A DNA stretch of 64,000 nucleotides from Pseudomonas koreensis (GCF_024169245.1 NZ_JALJWP010000001.1:3287501-3351500), one strand, 5' to 3'. Positions 1-7,963 are shown, counted from the first letter of the stretch. Notes: generated from the sequence alone by a model not told the origin. Made by a program: numbers and translations.

Positions 1-2322
1 GCGCCGCTCGGCGTCTTCGAGCACGTTCTTCTTGATGTGCTCCATGCCGACCCGTTGCAGGTAGTGCACGGTGCGTTCGAGGTAGAAAGCTTCTTCGCGA
101 TACAGCTGCAAAAAGGCACCGTTGTATTCGCGAACTTCTTCGGCGGTTTTCAGTTTGACGAAGAACTCGGCGACTTCGGTCTTGATCCCGCCGTTGCCAC
201 CGATGTACATCTCCCAGCCGGAGTCGACGCCGATAATTCCTACGTCCTTGATGCCCGCTTCCGAGCAGTTGCGTGGGCAACCGGATACCGCCAGCTTGAC
301 CTTGTGCGGCGACCACATGTTGAACAGGTCGTGCTCGAGCTCGATGCCCAGTTGCGTCGAGTTCTGCGTGCCGAAACGGCAGAACTCGCTGCCAACGCAG
401 GTTTTCACCGTGCGGATGGATTTGCCGTAGGCGTGGCCGGACGGCATGTCGAGGTCTTTCCACACGCCGGGCAGATCCTGTTTCTTGATCCCCAGCAGGT
501 CGATGCGCTGACCGCCGGTGACCTTGACCATCGGCACGTTGTACTTGTCGGCCACATCGGCGATCCGGCGCAGCTCCGACGGGTTGGTCACGCCGCCCCA
601 CATGCGTGGCACCACCGAATAGGTGCCGTCCTTCTGGATGTTGGCGTGGGCACGTTCGTTGATCAGGCGCGATTGCGGATCGTCTTTGGCTTCGCCCGGC
701 CAGGTGGAAATCAGGTAATAGTTGAGCGCCGGACGACAGGTCGCGCAGCCATTGGGCGTGCGCCAGTTCAGGTAACTCATGGTCTCGGCGATGGTTAGCA
801 GGTGTTCCTGACGGATCGCCTGGCGAATCTGCCCGTGGTTGAGGTCGCTGCAACCGCAGATGGCTTTTTCGCTCTTCGGTTTGACGTCCGCTGCGCCACC
901 GACGGTATTGATGAGGATCTGCTCGACCAGACCGGCGCAGGAGCCGCAGGAGCTGGCAGCCTTGGTGTGTTTCTTCACTTCATCGACGCTGAACAGGCCG
1001 TGTTCCTGGATCGCCTTGACGATGGTGCCCTTGCACACACCGTTGCAGCCGCACACTTCGGCGCTGTCGGCCATGACCATGGCTTTGTCCTGGCCCTGAT
1101 GTCCTACGTCGCCTAAAGCGTTTTCGCCGAACATCAAGTGATCGCGGATCTCACCGATGGCGTGATTCTCACGAATCTGCCGGAAATACCAACCGCCATC
1201 TGCCGTATCGCCATACAGACAGGCGCCGACCAGCACGTCATCCTTGATCACCAGTTTTTTGTACACGCCGCCGATCGGGTCGGAGAGGGTGATGGTCTCG
1301 GTGCCTTCGCCGCCCATGAAATCGCCGGCGGAAAACAGGTCGATGCCGGTGACTTTCAATTTGGTCGAAGTCACCGAGCCCTGATAGCGAGCGAAACCCA
1401 GTTGCGCGAGGTGGTTGGCGCAAACCTTGGCCTGTTCGAACAGCGGCGCAACCAGGCCGTAGGCGATGCCGCGATGACTGGCGCATTCGCCGATCGCGTA
1501 GATGCGCGGATCGTAGGTTTGCAGGGTGTCGTTGACCAGAATCCCGCGATTGCACGGGATGCCGGCCTTTTCCGCCAGTTCGGTGTTAGGACGAATGCCG
1601 GCGGCCATCACCACCAGGTCGGCAGGGATGATGTCGCCGTTCTTGAACTGCACCGAGCCGACCCGGCCATTGCCGGCGTCGTGCAGGGCCTGGGTCAGTT
1701 CGCACAGGCGGAAATGCAGGCCCCGGGATTCCAGCGCTGATTGCAGCAACTGGCCGCTGGTCTTGTCCAGTTGCCGCTCCAGCAGCCATTCGCCGAGGTG
1801 CACCACGGTGACGTGCATGCCACGCAGCATCAGGCCGTTGGCCGCTTCGAGGCCGAGCAGACCGCCGCCGATGACCACGGCGTGTTTGTGGGTCCTGGCG
1901 GTGTCGATCATGGCTTGGGTGTCGGCGATGTCGCGATAACCGATCACGCCCTGCAAAGTGTTGCCGGGGATTGGCAGGATAAATGGGGTCGAGCCGGTGG
2001 CGATCAGCAGACGGTCGTACTCGGCTTCGGTGCCGTCCTCGGCGATCACCCGGCGTTTGCCCCGGTCGATCTCCACGACTTTGCGGTTGAGCAGCAACTT
2101 GATGTTGTTTTCCAGGTACCAGTCGAGGTCGTTGAGGACGATCTCTTCGAAGGTCTGCTCACCGGCCAGCACCGGCGACAGCAGGATGCGGTTGTAGTTG
2201 GTGTGCGGTTCGGCGCCGAAGACGGTGATGTCGTAGAGCTCGTCGCTCAGCTTGAGCAGTTCTTCCAGGGTACGCACCCCGGCCATGCCGTTGCCGATCA
2301 TCACCAGTTTGAGTTTTTTCAT
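1..2322 (-). CDS. nirB: Assimilatory nitrite reductase, large subunit (partial, 3' end outside window)
   Basis: Reduces nitrite to ammonium in the cytoplasm using NAD(P)H. Translating the minus strand from the ATG at 2322 gives 774 open codons to the window edge. The order seen is an FAD/NAD(P)-binding pyridine nucleotide-disulphide reductase part starting MKKLKLVMIGNGMAG, two BFD-type [2Fe-2S] clusters (CGCNGVCKG with CGSCAG, then CGCSDLNHG with CATCRP), and the sirohaem/[4Fe-4S] reductase part with CVGSEFCRFG and CPRNCSEAG. The usual length is a little over 800 residues, so only a short C-terminus is missing; nirD probably follows outside the window. It is preceded by a long leader carrying ANTAR-type hairpins and a terminator. 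The start is supported by GGAG just upstream. Confidence 0.96.
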   Translation of the reverse strand, partial: MKKLKLVMIGNGMAGVRTLEELLKLSDELYDITVFGAEPHTNYNRILLSPVLAGEQTFEEIVLNDLDWYLENNIKLLLNRKVVEIDRGKRRVIAEDGTEAEYDRLLIATGSTPFILPIPGNTLQGVIGYRDIADTQAMIDTARTHKHAVVIGGGLLGLEAANGLMLRGMHVTVVHLGEWLLERQLDKTSGQLLQSALESRGLHFRLCELTQALHDAGNGRVGSVQFKNGDIIPADLVVMAAGIRPNTELAEKAGIPCNRGILVNDTLQTYDPRIYAIGECASHRGIAYGLVAPLFEQAKVCANHLAQLGFARYQGSVTSTKLKVTGIDLFSAGDFMGGEGTETITLSDPIGGVYKKLVIKDDVLVGACLYGDTADGGWYFRQIRENHAIGEIRDHLMFGENALGDVGHQGQDKAMVMADSAEVCGCNGVCKGTIVKAIQEHGLFSVDEVKKHTKAASSCGSCAGLVEQILINTVGGAADVKPKSEKAICGCSDLNHGQIRQAIRQEHLLTIAETMSYLNWRTPNGCATCRPALNYYLISTWPGEAKDDPQSRLINERAHANIQKDGTYSVVPRMWGGVTNPSELRRIADVADKYNVPMVKVTGGQRIDLLGIKKQDLPGVWKDLDMPSGHAYGKSIRTVKTCVGSEFCRFGTQNSTQLGIELEHDLFNMWSPHKVKLAVSGCPRNCSEAGIKDVGIIGVDSGWEMYIGGNGGIKTEVAEFFVKLKTAEEVREYNGAFLQLYREEAFYLERTVHYLQRVGMEHIKKNVLEDAERR

Positions 2323-2392
2323 CAGGTTCTCCGGGAGCTGCGGCTGGCCTCTGGTGGGCCGTCGGGCCTTGCTCGACAAATTTTGCGCAAAC

Positions 2393-2480
2393 AAAAAAAG
2401 GCGTCCCGCTAGTTGCCTAGCGAGGACGCCTTTGTCCTGGTCCCGTTCTCTCGGGAAGCGCAGCCTTCGTCGTTGAAGGT
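2393..2480 (-). promoter_or_regulatory. nirB leader: ANTAR-type hairpins and intrinsic terminator
   Basis: Read on the minus strand, the leader holds an upstream hairpin with hexaloop AACGAC (2464-2479), a second with stem UCCCG and loop AGAGAA (2441-2456), and a third with stem AGGAC and loop AAAGGC (2423-2438). All three loops have A at position 1 and G at position 4, the known signature of ANTAR-protein targets. The third hairpin overlaps the 5' arm of a strong terminator (2400-2430) followed by seven U (2393-2399). Binding of NasT to the hairpins should block the terminator. This is inferred from the known NasST/NasR mechanism. Confidence 0.82.
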
Positions 2481-2508
2481 TGGGCTTTATGTGTGGTGAG
2501 AAGGGTAA

Positions 2509-2524
2509 TGCAGTGGTTGTGCCA
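2509..2524 (-). promoter_or_regulatory. Candidate sigma-54 promoter of nirB
   Basis: On the minus strand the sequence reads TGGCACAACCACTGCA, with GG and GC exactly 10 bases apart as in the -24/-12 class (consensus TGGCAC-N5-TTGC). It lies about 30 bases upstream of the first leader hairpin, which is the right distance for transcription to start just before the ANTAR motif. Nitrogen control through NtrC/RpoN is therefore likely. Confidence 0.65.
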
Positions 2525-2645
2525 ACTACGGGACGCGCGGTTTTATTGGGTTTCGTTAGCGCTCCCAAAGGTTTTTCTGCACCGTATCGAAGCAGGCTGA
2601 TCGTTCGTGGAGCATTCAGGCAGATGGATTTGTAGCGACTGGAAG

Positions 2646-2722
2646 GGCGTCATCGCGAGCAGGCTCACTCCTACAATTTGAAATGCATTCCCCCTGTAGG
2701 AGTGAGCCTGCTCGCGATGGCC
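2646..2722. repeat. REP-like inverted repeat, 'GTAGGAGTGAGCCTGCTCGCGA' family
   Basis: Two inverted arms sharing TAGGAGTGAGCCTGCTCGCG are separated by a short spacer. The same arms occur at 18281-18377 and 37956-38052. The element lies at the 3' end of the phosphatase-kinase gene and upstream of the nirB promoter. The rest of 2525-2733 shows no gene. Confidence 0.85.
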
Positions 2723-2733
2723 GCGACGCGGTG

Positions 2734-4404
2734 TCAGTGATGAAACAACAAAACCAGCAGCACCACATTCCCGAGCAATGCCAGAAGCGCCATCGTCCTC
2801 CAGACCTTCAAGGGCTCTCGCTCCAACAAGGGCCGAGGCCGCACACTCAAACTACGTCGCTCACCCTGTTCCAGCACCAGCAACCACTCTTCAGCCGTTT
2901 CAAAGCGTTGCTGCGGATCGGCTGCGACGCCGCGTTCCAGACTCTGCGCCAGCCATTCCGGCAAGTCCGGGCGATAGCGACTGGCACTGACCGGCACGCC
3001 AAACCGGGGCCGCTGGAACGCTTCGATCTCGCCGTAGGGAAAATGCCCGGTGAGCAGGTAATAAAGGGTGACGCCAACTGAATACAAATCCTGCTGTGCA
3101 TTCGGTGGTTCGCCGCGAAACGCTTCCGGAGCAATGAAGCTTGGCGTTCCCGGCAATGTCGCCGGCGCGTCTTCCGACAAGCCCGGGCAATAAGCCAGCC
3201 CGAAATCCAGCAAGCGCAGCTCGCCATCATCACCCAGCAGGAGGTTTTCCGGTTTGATATCGCGGTGCAGAATCTGCCGCCGATGCAACAGCCCCACCGC
3301 GCGCAACAGGCGCTCGGCAATGTCCTGCCATTGCGCCAATGGCAGCGGGCCGCGGTGTTGAAACACTTCGGCCAGTGTCGTCCCGGCATATTCGCGCATG
3401 ACGTAATACAAATGCTGACGCTGGGTGCAGGCATGGATTTCCGGAAAATGCCGTCCGGCCACGCGCTTGAGGAACCATTCCTCGGACAGCAGCGCTTGCC
3501 CGGCCTGTGGATCGTCGGCCAAGCGCGTCGGCAAGGTCTTCAACAGCCACGGCTGGCCGTGGCCATCGAGCACGCGATACAGCAGCGATTGCTGGCTCTG
3601 GCCGATGATGCCTTGCACCTGCCAGCCTTCAAACGCTTGCCCGGGTTTCAGCGCTGGCGGCAGCGGCCATTGCTGCAGCTGCACCAGCGCATCGCCGATG
3701 TTCGATTCGCCCAGCGCATCGACGCGCACCAGCAGGGCACTGGCATTGTCCTGACTGCCGGCCAGATGCGCGGCGTTGACCAGGGTTTGCGCCGCGCTGT
3801 GCAGATCCGGTTGATCACGCAGAATTGCCGCGATCGCGGTATCGCCTAAGGTCGACCCGACGCCGTCGCTGAGCAGGACGAAGCTTTCGCCCTCTCGCAA
3901 TTCACCGTCGAGGAAGTCCAGCACCAGATGCTGATCGAGCCCGAGCGCACGTTTGAGCACATGCTGCATGCCCGGTTGCTCCCAGACGTGATCCTCGCTG
4001 ATGCGCTGCAACCGGTCGGCATGCCAGCGATAGACCCGGCAATCGCCGACATGGGCGAGGGTGAAGCGCCGACCGCGCATCACCAGCGCGCTGACCGTGG
4101 TCAGCAGCGGTTGCCCGCCGCCGTTGGCCTGCAGCCAGCGATTTTGCGCGAGCAGCAGGCGATCCAGCGCCTGGGCCACACTCCAGGTTTCCGGCGTGGC
4201 GTAGTAGTCCAGCGCCAGCGCCTGCAAGGTTGAACGCGCGGCGAGGCCGCCGTCGGCGCATTGACTGACGCCGTCGGCGATGGCGAACAGAAAACCCTTG
4301 CTTACCGCCAATGCCGGCGCGGGTGTCACCGAACGCAGGGCGTCCTGATTCTCCGCGCGTGGGCCGGTGGCGCTGGCTTCGGCGAAACTCAGTTGCAGGG
4401 CCAT
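2734..4404 (-). CDS. Bifunctional PP2C protein phosphatase / Ser-Thr kinase, membrane anchored
   Basis: A 556-residue fusion. Residues about 1-235 form a PP2C phosphatase (RAENQDALR, FAIADGVSQC, VGDCRVYR, LLSDGVGSTL, GSQDNASALLV). Residues about 265-515 form a Hanks-type kinase with the lysine in WLLKTLP, HRDIKPENLLL, DFGLAY and GTPSFIAPEAF. A C-terminal hydrophobic segment (about 533-552) anchors it, leaving the catalytic parts in the cytoplasm. It starts 7 bases after the nasA stop, so it is co-transcribed with the nitrate transporter. A homologue sits at the same place in P. aeruginosa, as I recall. Its substrate is unknown; a role in tuning nitrate uptake or nitrite reduction is inference from position only. 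Confidence 0.9.
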   Translation of the reverse strand: MALQLSFAEASATGPRAENQDALRSVTPAPALAVSKGFLFAIADGVSQCADGGLAARSTLQALALDYYATPETWSVAQALDRLLLAQNRWLQANGGGQPLLTTVSALVMRGRRFTLAHVGDCRVYRWHADRLQRISEDHVWEQPGMQHVLKRALGLDQHLVLDFLDGELREGESFVLLSDGVGSTLGDTAIAAILRDQPDLHSAAQTLVNAAHLAGSQDNASALLVRVDALGESNIGDALVQLQQWPLPPALKPGQAFEGWQVQGIIGQSQQSLLYRVLDGHGQPWLLKTLPTRLADDPQAGQALLSEEWFLKRVAGRHFPEIHACTQRQHLYYVMREYAGTTLAEVFQHRGPLPLAQWQDIAERLLRAVGLLHRRQILHRDIKPENLLLGDDGELRLLDFGLAYCPGLSEDAPATLPGTPSFIAPEAFRGEPPNAQQDLYSVGVTLYYLLTGHFPYGEIEAFQRPRFGVPVSASRYRPDLPEWLAQSLERGVAADPQQRFETAEEWLLVLEQGERRSLSVRPRPLLEREPLKVWRTMALLALLGNVVLLVLLFHH

Positions 4405-4411
4405 TGAAGCC

Positions 4412-5623
4412 TCAGACCCGCGCCGCCGTTACTGCCGCCGAACCCCAGGTGGTTCTCCAGCGACGCTTGACGCCGTGCAGGCCAAACCACGCCAATACAC
4501 CGAGGCTGGCGAACAACCACAGCGCCAGTTGATAGCTGCCGGTGCTTTGCTTGATCGCGCCCATACCGGCCGCGAGGGCGAAGCCGCCGATACCGCCGGC
4601 CATGCCGATCAGCCCGGTCATAACGCCGATCTCCAGACGAAAGCGCTGCGGCACCAGTTGGAAAACAGCACCGTTGCCCGCGCCCAGGCCAAGCATGGTG
4701 CAGACGAAAAGCGCCAGCGCCGCGTAGGAACTTGGCAGGTTGAAGCCGACGGCGGCGATGCAGGTGGCGGCAACGGTATACATCGCCAGCAAGGTGCGGA
4801 TGCCACCGAAGCGATCGGCCAGCGCACCACCCAGCGGCCGCATCAGGCTGCCGCCGAACACGCAGGCCGCGGTGTAGTAGCCGGCGGTCACCGGGCTCAG
4901 ACCGTATTGATCGTTGAAATAACCTGGCAGGGCGCTGGCAAGGCCGATGAAGCCGCCGAAGGTGACGCTGTAGAAAAACATGAACCACCAGCTGTCGCGG
5001 TCACCGAGGGCCTTGAAGTAATCGGCCATGGCTTTCGGTTTTGGCCGCTGGGGAGCGTTTTTTGCCAGCAAGGCGAACAGCACCAAGGTCAGGATCAACG
5101 GGATCAGGGCGAAACCGAAGACATTGCTCCAGCCGAACGCTGCGGCAATCACTGGCGCGAGCAGTGCGGCGAACACAGTGCCGGAGTTGCCGGCGCCGGC
5201 GATGCCCATGGCTTTGCCCTGATGTTCTGGCGGGTACCATTGCGAGGCCAGGGGCAGGGCGACGGCGAACGACGCGCCGGCCATGCCGAGGAACAGGCCG
5301 AGGATCAGCGCCTGTTCATAACTGTGGATACCCAGTTTCCACGCGCCGAACAGTGCGCAGATGACGATGACCTGGCCGATCAGCCCGGCGGTCTTCGGCG
5401 ACAGGCGATCGGCGAGCATGCCCATGGCAAAGCGCAACACCGCACCGGCCAGAATCGGCGTGGCGACGACGAGGCCGCGTTGCTGGGTGGTCAGGTGCAG
5501 GTCGGCGGCAATCTGCACCGCCAGCGGGCCGAGCAGGTACCAGACCATGAAGCTCAGGTCGAAATACAGGAAGGCCGCGAACAGGGTCGGGGTATGGCCG
5601 GATTTCCAGAAGCTTGAATTCAT
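4412..5623 (-). CDS. nasA: Nitrate/nitrite transporter, MFS (NNP family)
   Basis: An inner-membrane carrier of 403 residues with about 12 hydrophobic segments. It imports nitrate (and possibly nitrite) for assimilation. Family marks include FLYFDLSFMVWYLLGPLAV at the N-terminus and the glycine-rich nitrate-signature-like stretches GMAGASFAVALPLASQWYPP and GAGNSGTVFAALLAP. The ATG at 5623 is preferred over the GTG at 5665 because GAGG lies 6 bases upstream and homologues start with the short hydrophilic MNSSFWKSGH. It is followed directly by the phosphatase-kinase gene and preceded by an ANTAR-type leader with a sigma-54 promoter, so it should be induced by nitrate under ammonium limitation. 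Confidence 0.93.
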   Translation of the reverse strand: MNSSFWKSGHTPTLFAAFLYFDLSFMVWYLLGPLAVQIAADLHLTTQQRGLVVATPILAGAVLRFAMGMLADRLSPKTAGLIGQVIVICALFGAWKLGIHSYEQALILGLFLGMAGASFAVALPLASQWYPPEHQGKAMGIAGAGNSGTVFAALLAPVIAAAFGWSNVFGFALIPLILTLVLFALLAKNAPQRPKPKAMADYFKALGDRDSWWFMFFYSVTFGGFIGLASALPGYFNDQYGLSPVTAGYYTAACVFGGSLMRPLGGALADRFGGIRTLLAMYTVAATCIAAVGFNLPSSYAALALFVCTMLGLGAGNGAVFQLVPQRFRLEIGVMTGLIGMAGGIGGFALAAGMGAIKQSTGSYQLALWLFASLGVLAWFGLHGVKRRWRTTWGSAAVTAARV

Positions 5624-5721
5624 CGCGCACCTCGGCTGAAAAGAGTCTCGAAAGGAGTCATGCACAGCAGGTGGAGCGCCTCACGGCCGCACCACCGGCC
5701 CCGTTCTCTGGGGCCAAAACG

Positions 5722-5805
5722 CAAAAACGCCGCTACCTGATTCGCCGGAGGCGAACGGGGTGAGCGACGTCTTTGTCGTAGGTGGGGCAACCGCCGTTGG
5801 TTACC
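5722..5805 (-). promoter_or_regulatory. nasA leader: two ANTAR-type hairpins overlapping an intrinsic terminator
   Basis: Minus strand: hairpin 1 (5786-5805) has the 7-bp stem GGUAACC/GGUUGCC and loop AACGGC. Hairpin 2 (5765-5778) has stem CGAC/GUCG and loop AAAGAC. Both loops keep A1 and G4. The 3' side of hairpin 2 is also the 5' arm of a terminator (5727-5770) ending in a U tract (5723-5727). The two folds are mutually exclusive, the layout expected for NasT antitermination. Confidence 0.82.
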
Positions 5806-5819
5806 TGTGCGGTTTACTT

Positions 5820-5835
5820 AGCGAGATTTGTGCCA
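5820..5835 (-). promoter_or_regulatory. Candidate sigma-54 promoter of nasA
   Basis: The minus strand reads TGGCACAAATCTCGCT, with the GG-N10-GC spacing of the -24/-12 class and a perfect TGGCAC half. Transcription would start near 5809, immediately before leader hairpin 1. Confidence 0.65.
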
Positions 5836-5842
5836 AGGCTTG

Positions 5843-5940
5843 AAAAGATCGCAGCCTCGTTGCACTCGTCAGCTCCTACAGGCGGGTGCGTTCACTTGTA
5901 GGAGCTGACGAGTGCAACGAGGCTGCGATCTTTTGATCTT
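5843..5940. repeat. REP-like inverted repeat, 'GTAGGAGCTGACGAGTGCAACG' variant
   Basis: Two long complementary arms of about 38 bases (AAGATCGCAGCCTCGTTGCA and its complement) flank a short spacer. The element fills the space between the nasT stop codon and the nasA promoter. As a very stable hairpin it may separate nasST from nasA transcription. Relatives are at 8995, 14776, 16951, 31206, 41521, 43420 and 44719. Confidence 0.88.
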
Positions 5941-5943
5941 CAA

Positions 5944-6519
5944 TCAGCCCAGCAACTCACTCATGGCAATGATCTGCTCCGCCACTTGAATCAGCTTCTG
6001 CTGGCGGCTCATGGCCTGGCGGCGCATCAGGGTGTAGGCCTCCTCTTCGTTGCAATCCTTCATCTTCATCAGCAAACCCTTGGCCAGTTCGATGCGCTTG
6101 CGCTCGGCCAGTTGCTGGTCACGGGCCTGCAATTGCGCGCGCAAGGCCTGGTCGCTCTCGAAGCGCGCCATCGCCACATCGAGAATCGGCTGCAGACGCT
6201 GTGCGTGAATGCCTTCGACGATGTAGGCGCTGACCCCGGACTTGATCGCCTGACGCATCACCCCTGGGTCATGTTCGTCGGTAAACATCACGATCGGCCG
6301 TGGCTGGTCGCGGCTGACCAGCACCACTTGCTCCATGACATCGCGGCTCGGTGACTCGGTATCGATCAGGATCACGTCCGGGCGCACCGTTTCGACGCGC
6401 GCGGGCAAGTCGATAGTCAGGCCGGACTCGTCGATCACTTCGAAACCGGCCTCGGTCAGCGCCGCTTTCAGGCGGCCGACTTTTTTCGCGGTGTCGTTGA
6501 TCAGCAGAATGCGCAACAT
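5944..6519 (-). CDS. nasT: NasT: ANTAR-domain antiterminator of nitrate assimilation
   Basis: 191 residues: a receiver-like domain (MLRILLINDTAKKVGRL, VILIDTESPS) followed by a C-terminal ANTAR RNA-binding domain with ERKRIELAKGLLMKMKDCNE and EEAYTLMRRQAM. In the known two-component system, NasS holds NasT inactive without nitrate. Free NasT then binds leader hairpins and prevents termination. It lies 15 bases downstream of nasS. Its targets are visible in this window upstream of nirB, nasA and nasS, each with A1/G4 hexaloops. Confidence 0.95.
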   Translation of the reverse strand: MLRILLINDTAKKVGRLKAALTEAGFEVIDESGLTIDLPARVETVRPDVILIDTESPSRDVMEQVVLVSRDQPRPIVMFTDEHDPGVMRQAIKSGVSAYIVEGIHAQRLQPILDVAMARFESDQALRAQLQARDQQLAERKRIELAKGLLMKMKDCNEEEAYTLMRRQAMSRQQKLIQVAEQIIAMSELLG

Positions 6520-6534
6520 GTTCGCGGTCTCCTG

Positions 6535-7746
6535 TCAGCGGCGGGCGAGAAGAGGGGCATCGTCGTTCAACGCGTGCAGCTTGAAACTGCGTGCATAGCC
6601 CGCCGGATCGCTGCCGTCCCAGACCTTGCCGTCGAGCAACTGGCTGCTGCGCAGGTCTGCATGGGAAGCCGCAACACCGACAGCGCTGGCGGCCTCGCGG
6701 TACAGATCCAGATGCTGAACCTTCCGGGCGACGGCCAGATAATCCGGATCCTCACGTAACAGACCCCAGCGACGGAACTGGGTCATGAACCACATGCCGT
6801 CGGAGAGGTACGGCAGATTGACCTCGCCTCCGCCATGAAAACGCAGCGCGTGCGGATCCTGCCAGCTATTGCCGAGGCCGTCGGCGTAGTCGCCCATAAA
6901 GCGCGGCTCGATGCACGCGGCCGGGGTGTTGAGATATTCGCCAGCGCTGAGCAGTTGCGCGGTGCTGCGGCGGTTCTCCGGGCTTTCTTCGATGAAGCGA
7001 CTGGCCTCAAGAATGGCCATGACCAGCGCCCGTGCGGTGTTCGGGTATTGCTCGACGAATTCACGGGTGCAGCCGAGGACTTTTTCCGGGTGGTCGGGCC
7101 AGATGCTCTGGCTGGTGGCCAAGGTGAAACCGAGATCCTGCTGCACCGCGCTGGCTGCCCACGGTTCGCCGACGCAAAAACCGTCGATGCGCCCGGCTTG
7201 CAGGTGCGCGACCATTTGCGGCGGCGGCACCACCACACTGTCGACGTCCTGCAACGGATGAATGCCCTGGCTCGCCAGCCAGTAATACAGCCACATCGCG
7301 TGGGTGCCGGTGGGGAAGGTCTGGGCGAAGGTCAGTTTTGCGCGGCTTTGGTGCACGTGCCGATCGAGCGCTTCAGGACTGTTCACGCCAGCCTGTTGCA
7401 AGCCATGGGACAGATTCAGGCTCTGGCCATTCTGGTTCAGGCCCATCAACACCGCCATATCGGTCGGGGCGATCCCGCCGATGCCCAGGTGCACCGCATA
7501 AATCAGGCCGTACAGGCTGTGCGCGGCATCCAGTTCGCCGCTGACCAGTTTGTCGCGCAGGTTGGCCCATGACGCCTGACGCTTGAGGTTCAGCGTCAGC
7601 CCATAGGGCTGGGCGAAGCCCTGGGTGGCGGCGACCACCACCGAGGCGCAATCGCTCAGTGCCATGAAGCCGAGATTGATCGCGCTCTTTTCTGGCGCAT
7701 CGCTGCCATTGACCCAGGCCAGAGGCCCCGAGGACGTTTCGTTCAT
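6535..7746 (-). CDS. nasS: NasS: nitrate-responsive regulator, NrtA/NasS family
   Basis: 403 residues of the NrtA-like solute-binding fold (NLGFMALSDCASVVVAATQG, GELDAAHSLYGLIYA, TGTHAMWLYYWLASQG, GRIDGFCVGEPWAA). No signal peptide is present, which fits a cytoplasmic sensor and not the periplasmic NrtA subunit of an ABC importer; no ABC genes are nearby. It is the first gene of the nasST unit, with GAGG 6 bases before the ATG. Its own leader carries the same hairpin and terminator elements as its target genes, suggesting autoregulation. Confidence 0.93.
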   Translation of the reverse strand: MNETSSGPLAWVNGSDAPEKSAINLGFMALSDCASVVVAATQGFAQPYGLTLNLKRQASWANLRDKLVSGELDAAHSLYGLIYAVHLGIGGIAPTDMAVLMGLNQNGQSLNLSHGLQQAGVNSPEALDRHVHQSRAKLTFAQTFPTGTHAMWLYYWLASQGIHPLQDVDSVVVPPPQMVAHLQAGRIDGFCVGEPWAASAVQQDLGFTLATSQSIWPDHPEKVLGCTREFVEQYPNTARALVMAILEASRFIEESPENRRSTAQLLSAGEYLNTPAACIEPRFMGDYADGLGNSWQDPHALRFHGGGEVNLPYLSDGMWFMTQFRRWGLLREDPDYLAVARKVQHLDLYREAASAVGVAASHADLRSSQLLDGKVWDGSDPAGYARSFKLHALNDDAPLLARR

Positions 7747-7756
7747 ACGCTACCTC

Positions 7757-7839
7757 AAAAAAAACGTCGTCCCGGATTCTGCGCAGGCAAACCCGAGGAC
7801 GACGCCATTGTCCTGGCCTGCGCGCCGTCATTGGTCGGC
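7757..7839 (-). promoter_or_regulatory. nasST leader: ANTAR-like hairpin core and intrinsic terminator
   Basis: Minus strand: a core GACAATGGCGTC (complement of 7801-7812) matches the hairpin-2 core of the nirB (GACAAAGGCGTC) and nasA (GACAAAGACGTC) leaders. It again runs into a terminator (7765-7804) with eight U (7757-7764). An upstream hairpin GCCG/CGGC at 7824-7839 contains AATGAC but its stem is less regular than in the other two leaders. The terminator is very clear; the NasT site is a good but imperfect match. Confidence 0.7.
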
Positions 7840-7858
7840 AGACTGATAGGCAGGCCGG

Positions 7859-7874
7859 TGCAAGGCATATGCCA
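7859..7874 (-). promoter_or_regulatory. Candidate sigma-54 promoter of nasST
   Basis: The minus strand reads TGGCATATGCCTTGCA: GG-N10-GC spacing and a perfect TTGCA half, with one change in TGGCAC. It lies just upstream of the leader hairpins, as in nirB and nasA. Confidence 0.55.
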
Positions 7875-7921
7875 GTCGCCTGATTCGTGCAGGCGCCTCG
7901 CGCCGGGGGGCGATGCCCGGC

Positions 7922-7927
7922 TATAAT
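7922..7927 (+). promoter_or_regulatory. Likely -10 box of pyrD
   Basis: A perfect TATAAT lies 36 bases before the pyrD ATG. No clear -35 is seen at the usual distance, so the promoter call rests on the -10 and on position in the divergent pyrD/nasS gap. Confidence 0.5.
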
Positions 7928-7963
7928 CGCCGCCTCTTTTCGCCGCCCGAGTCATTGCCGCCC

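Noticed and set aside
1..1116. Plus-strand frames at the left edge of the window
   Set aside because: They are shadows of nirB, whose minus-strand translation contains the sirohaem and ferredoxin cysteine motifs.
2778..4233. Several plus-strand frames across the phosphatase-kinase gene
   Set aside because: All are reversed frames of the kinase and phosphatase domains, which have strong motif support on the minus strand.
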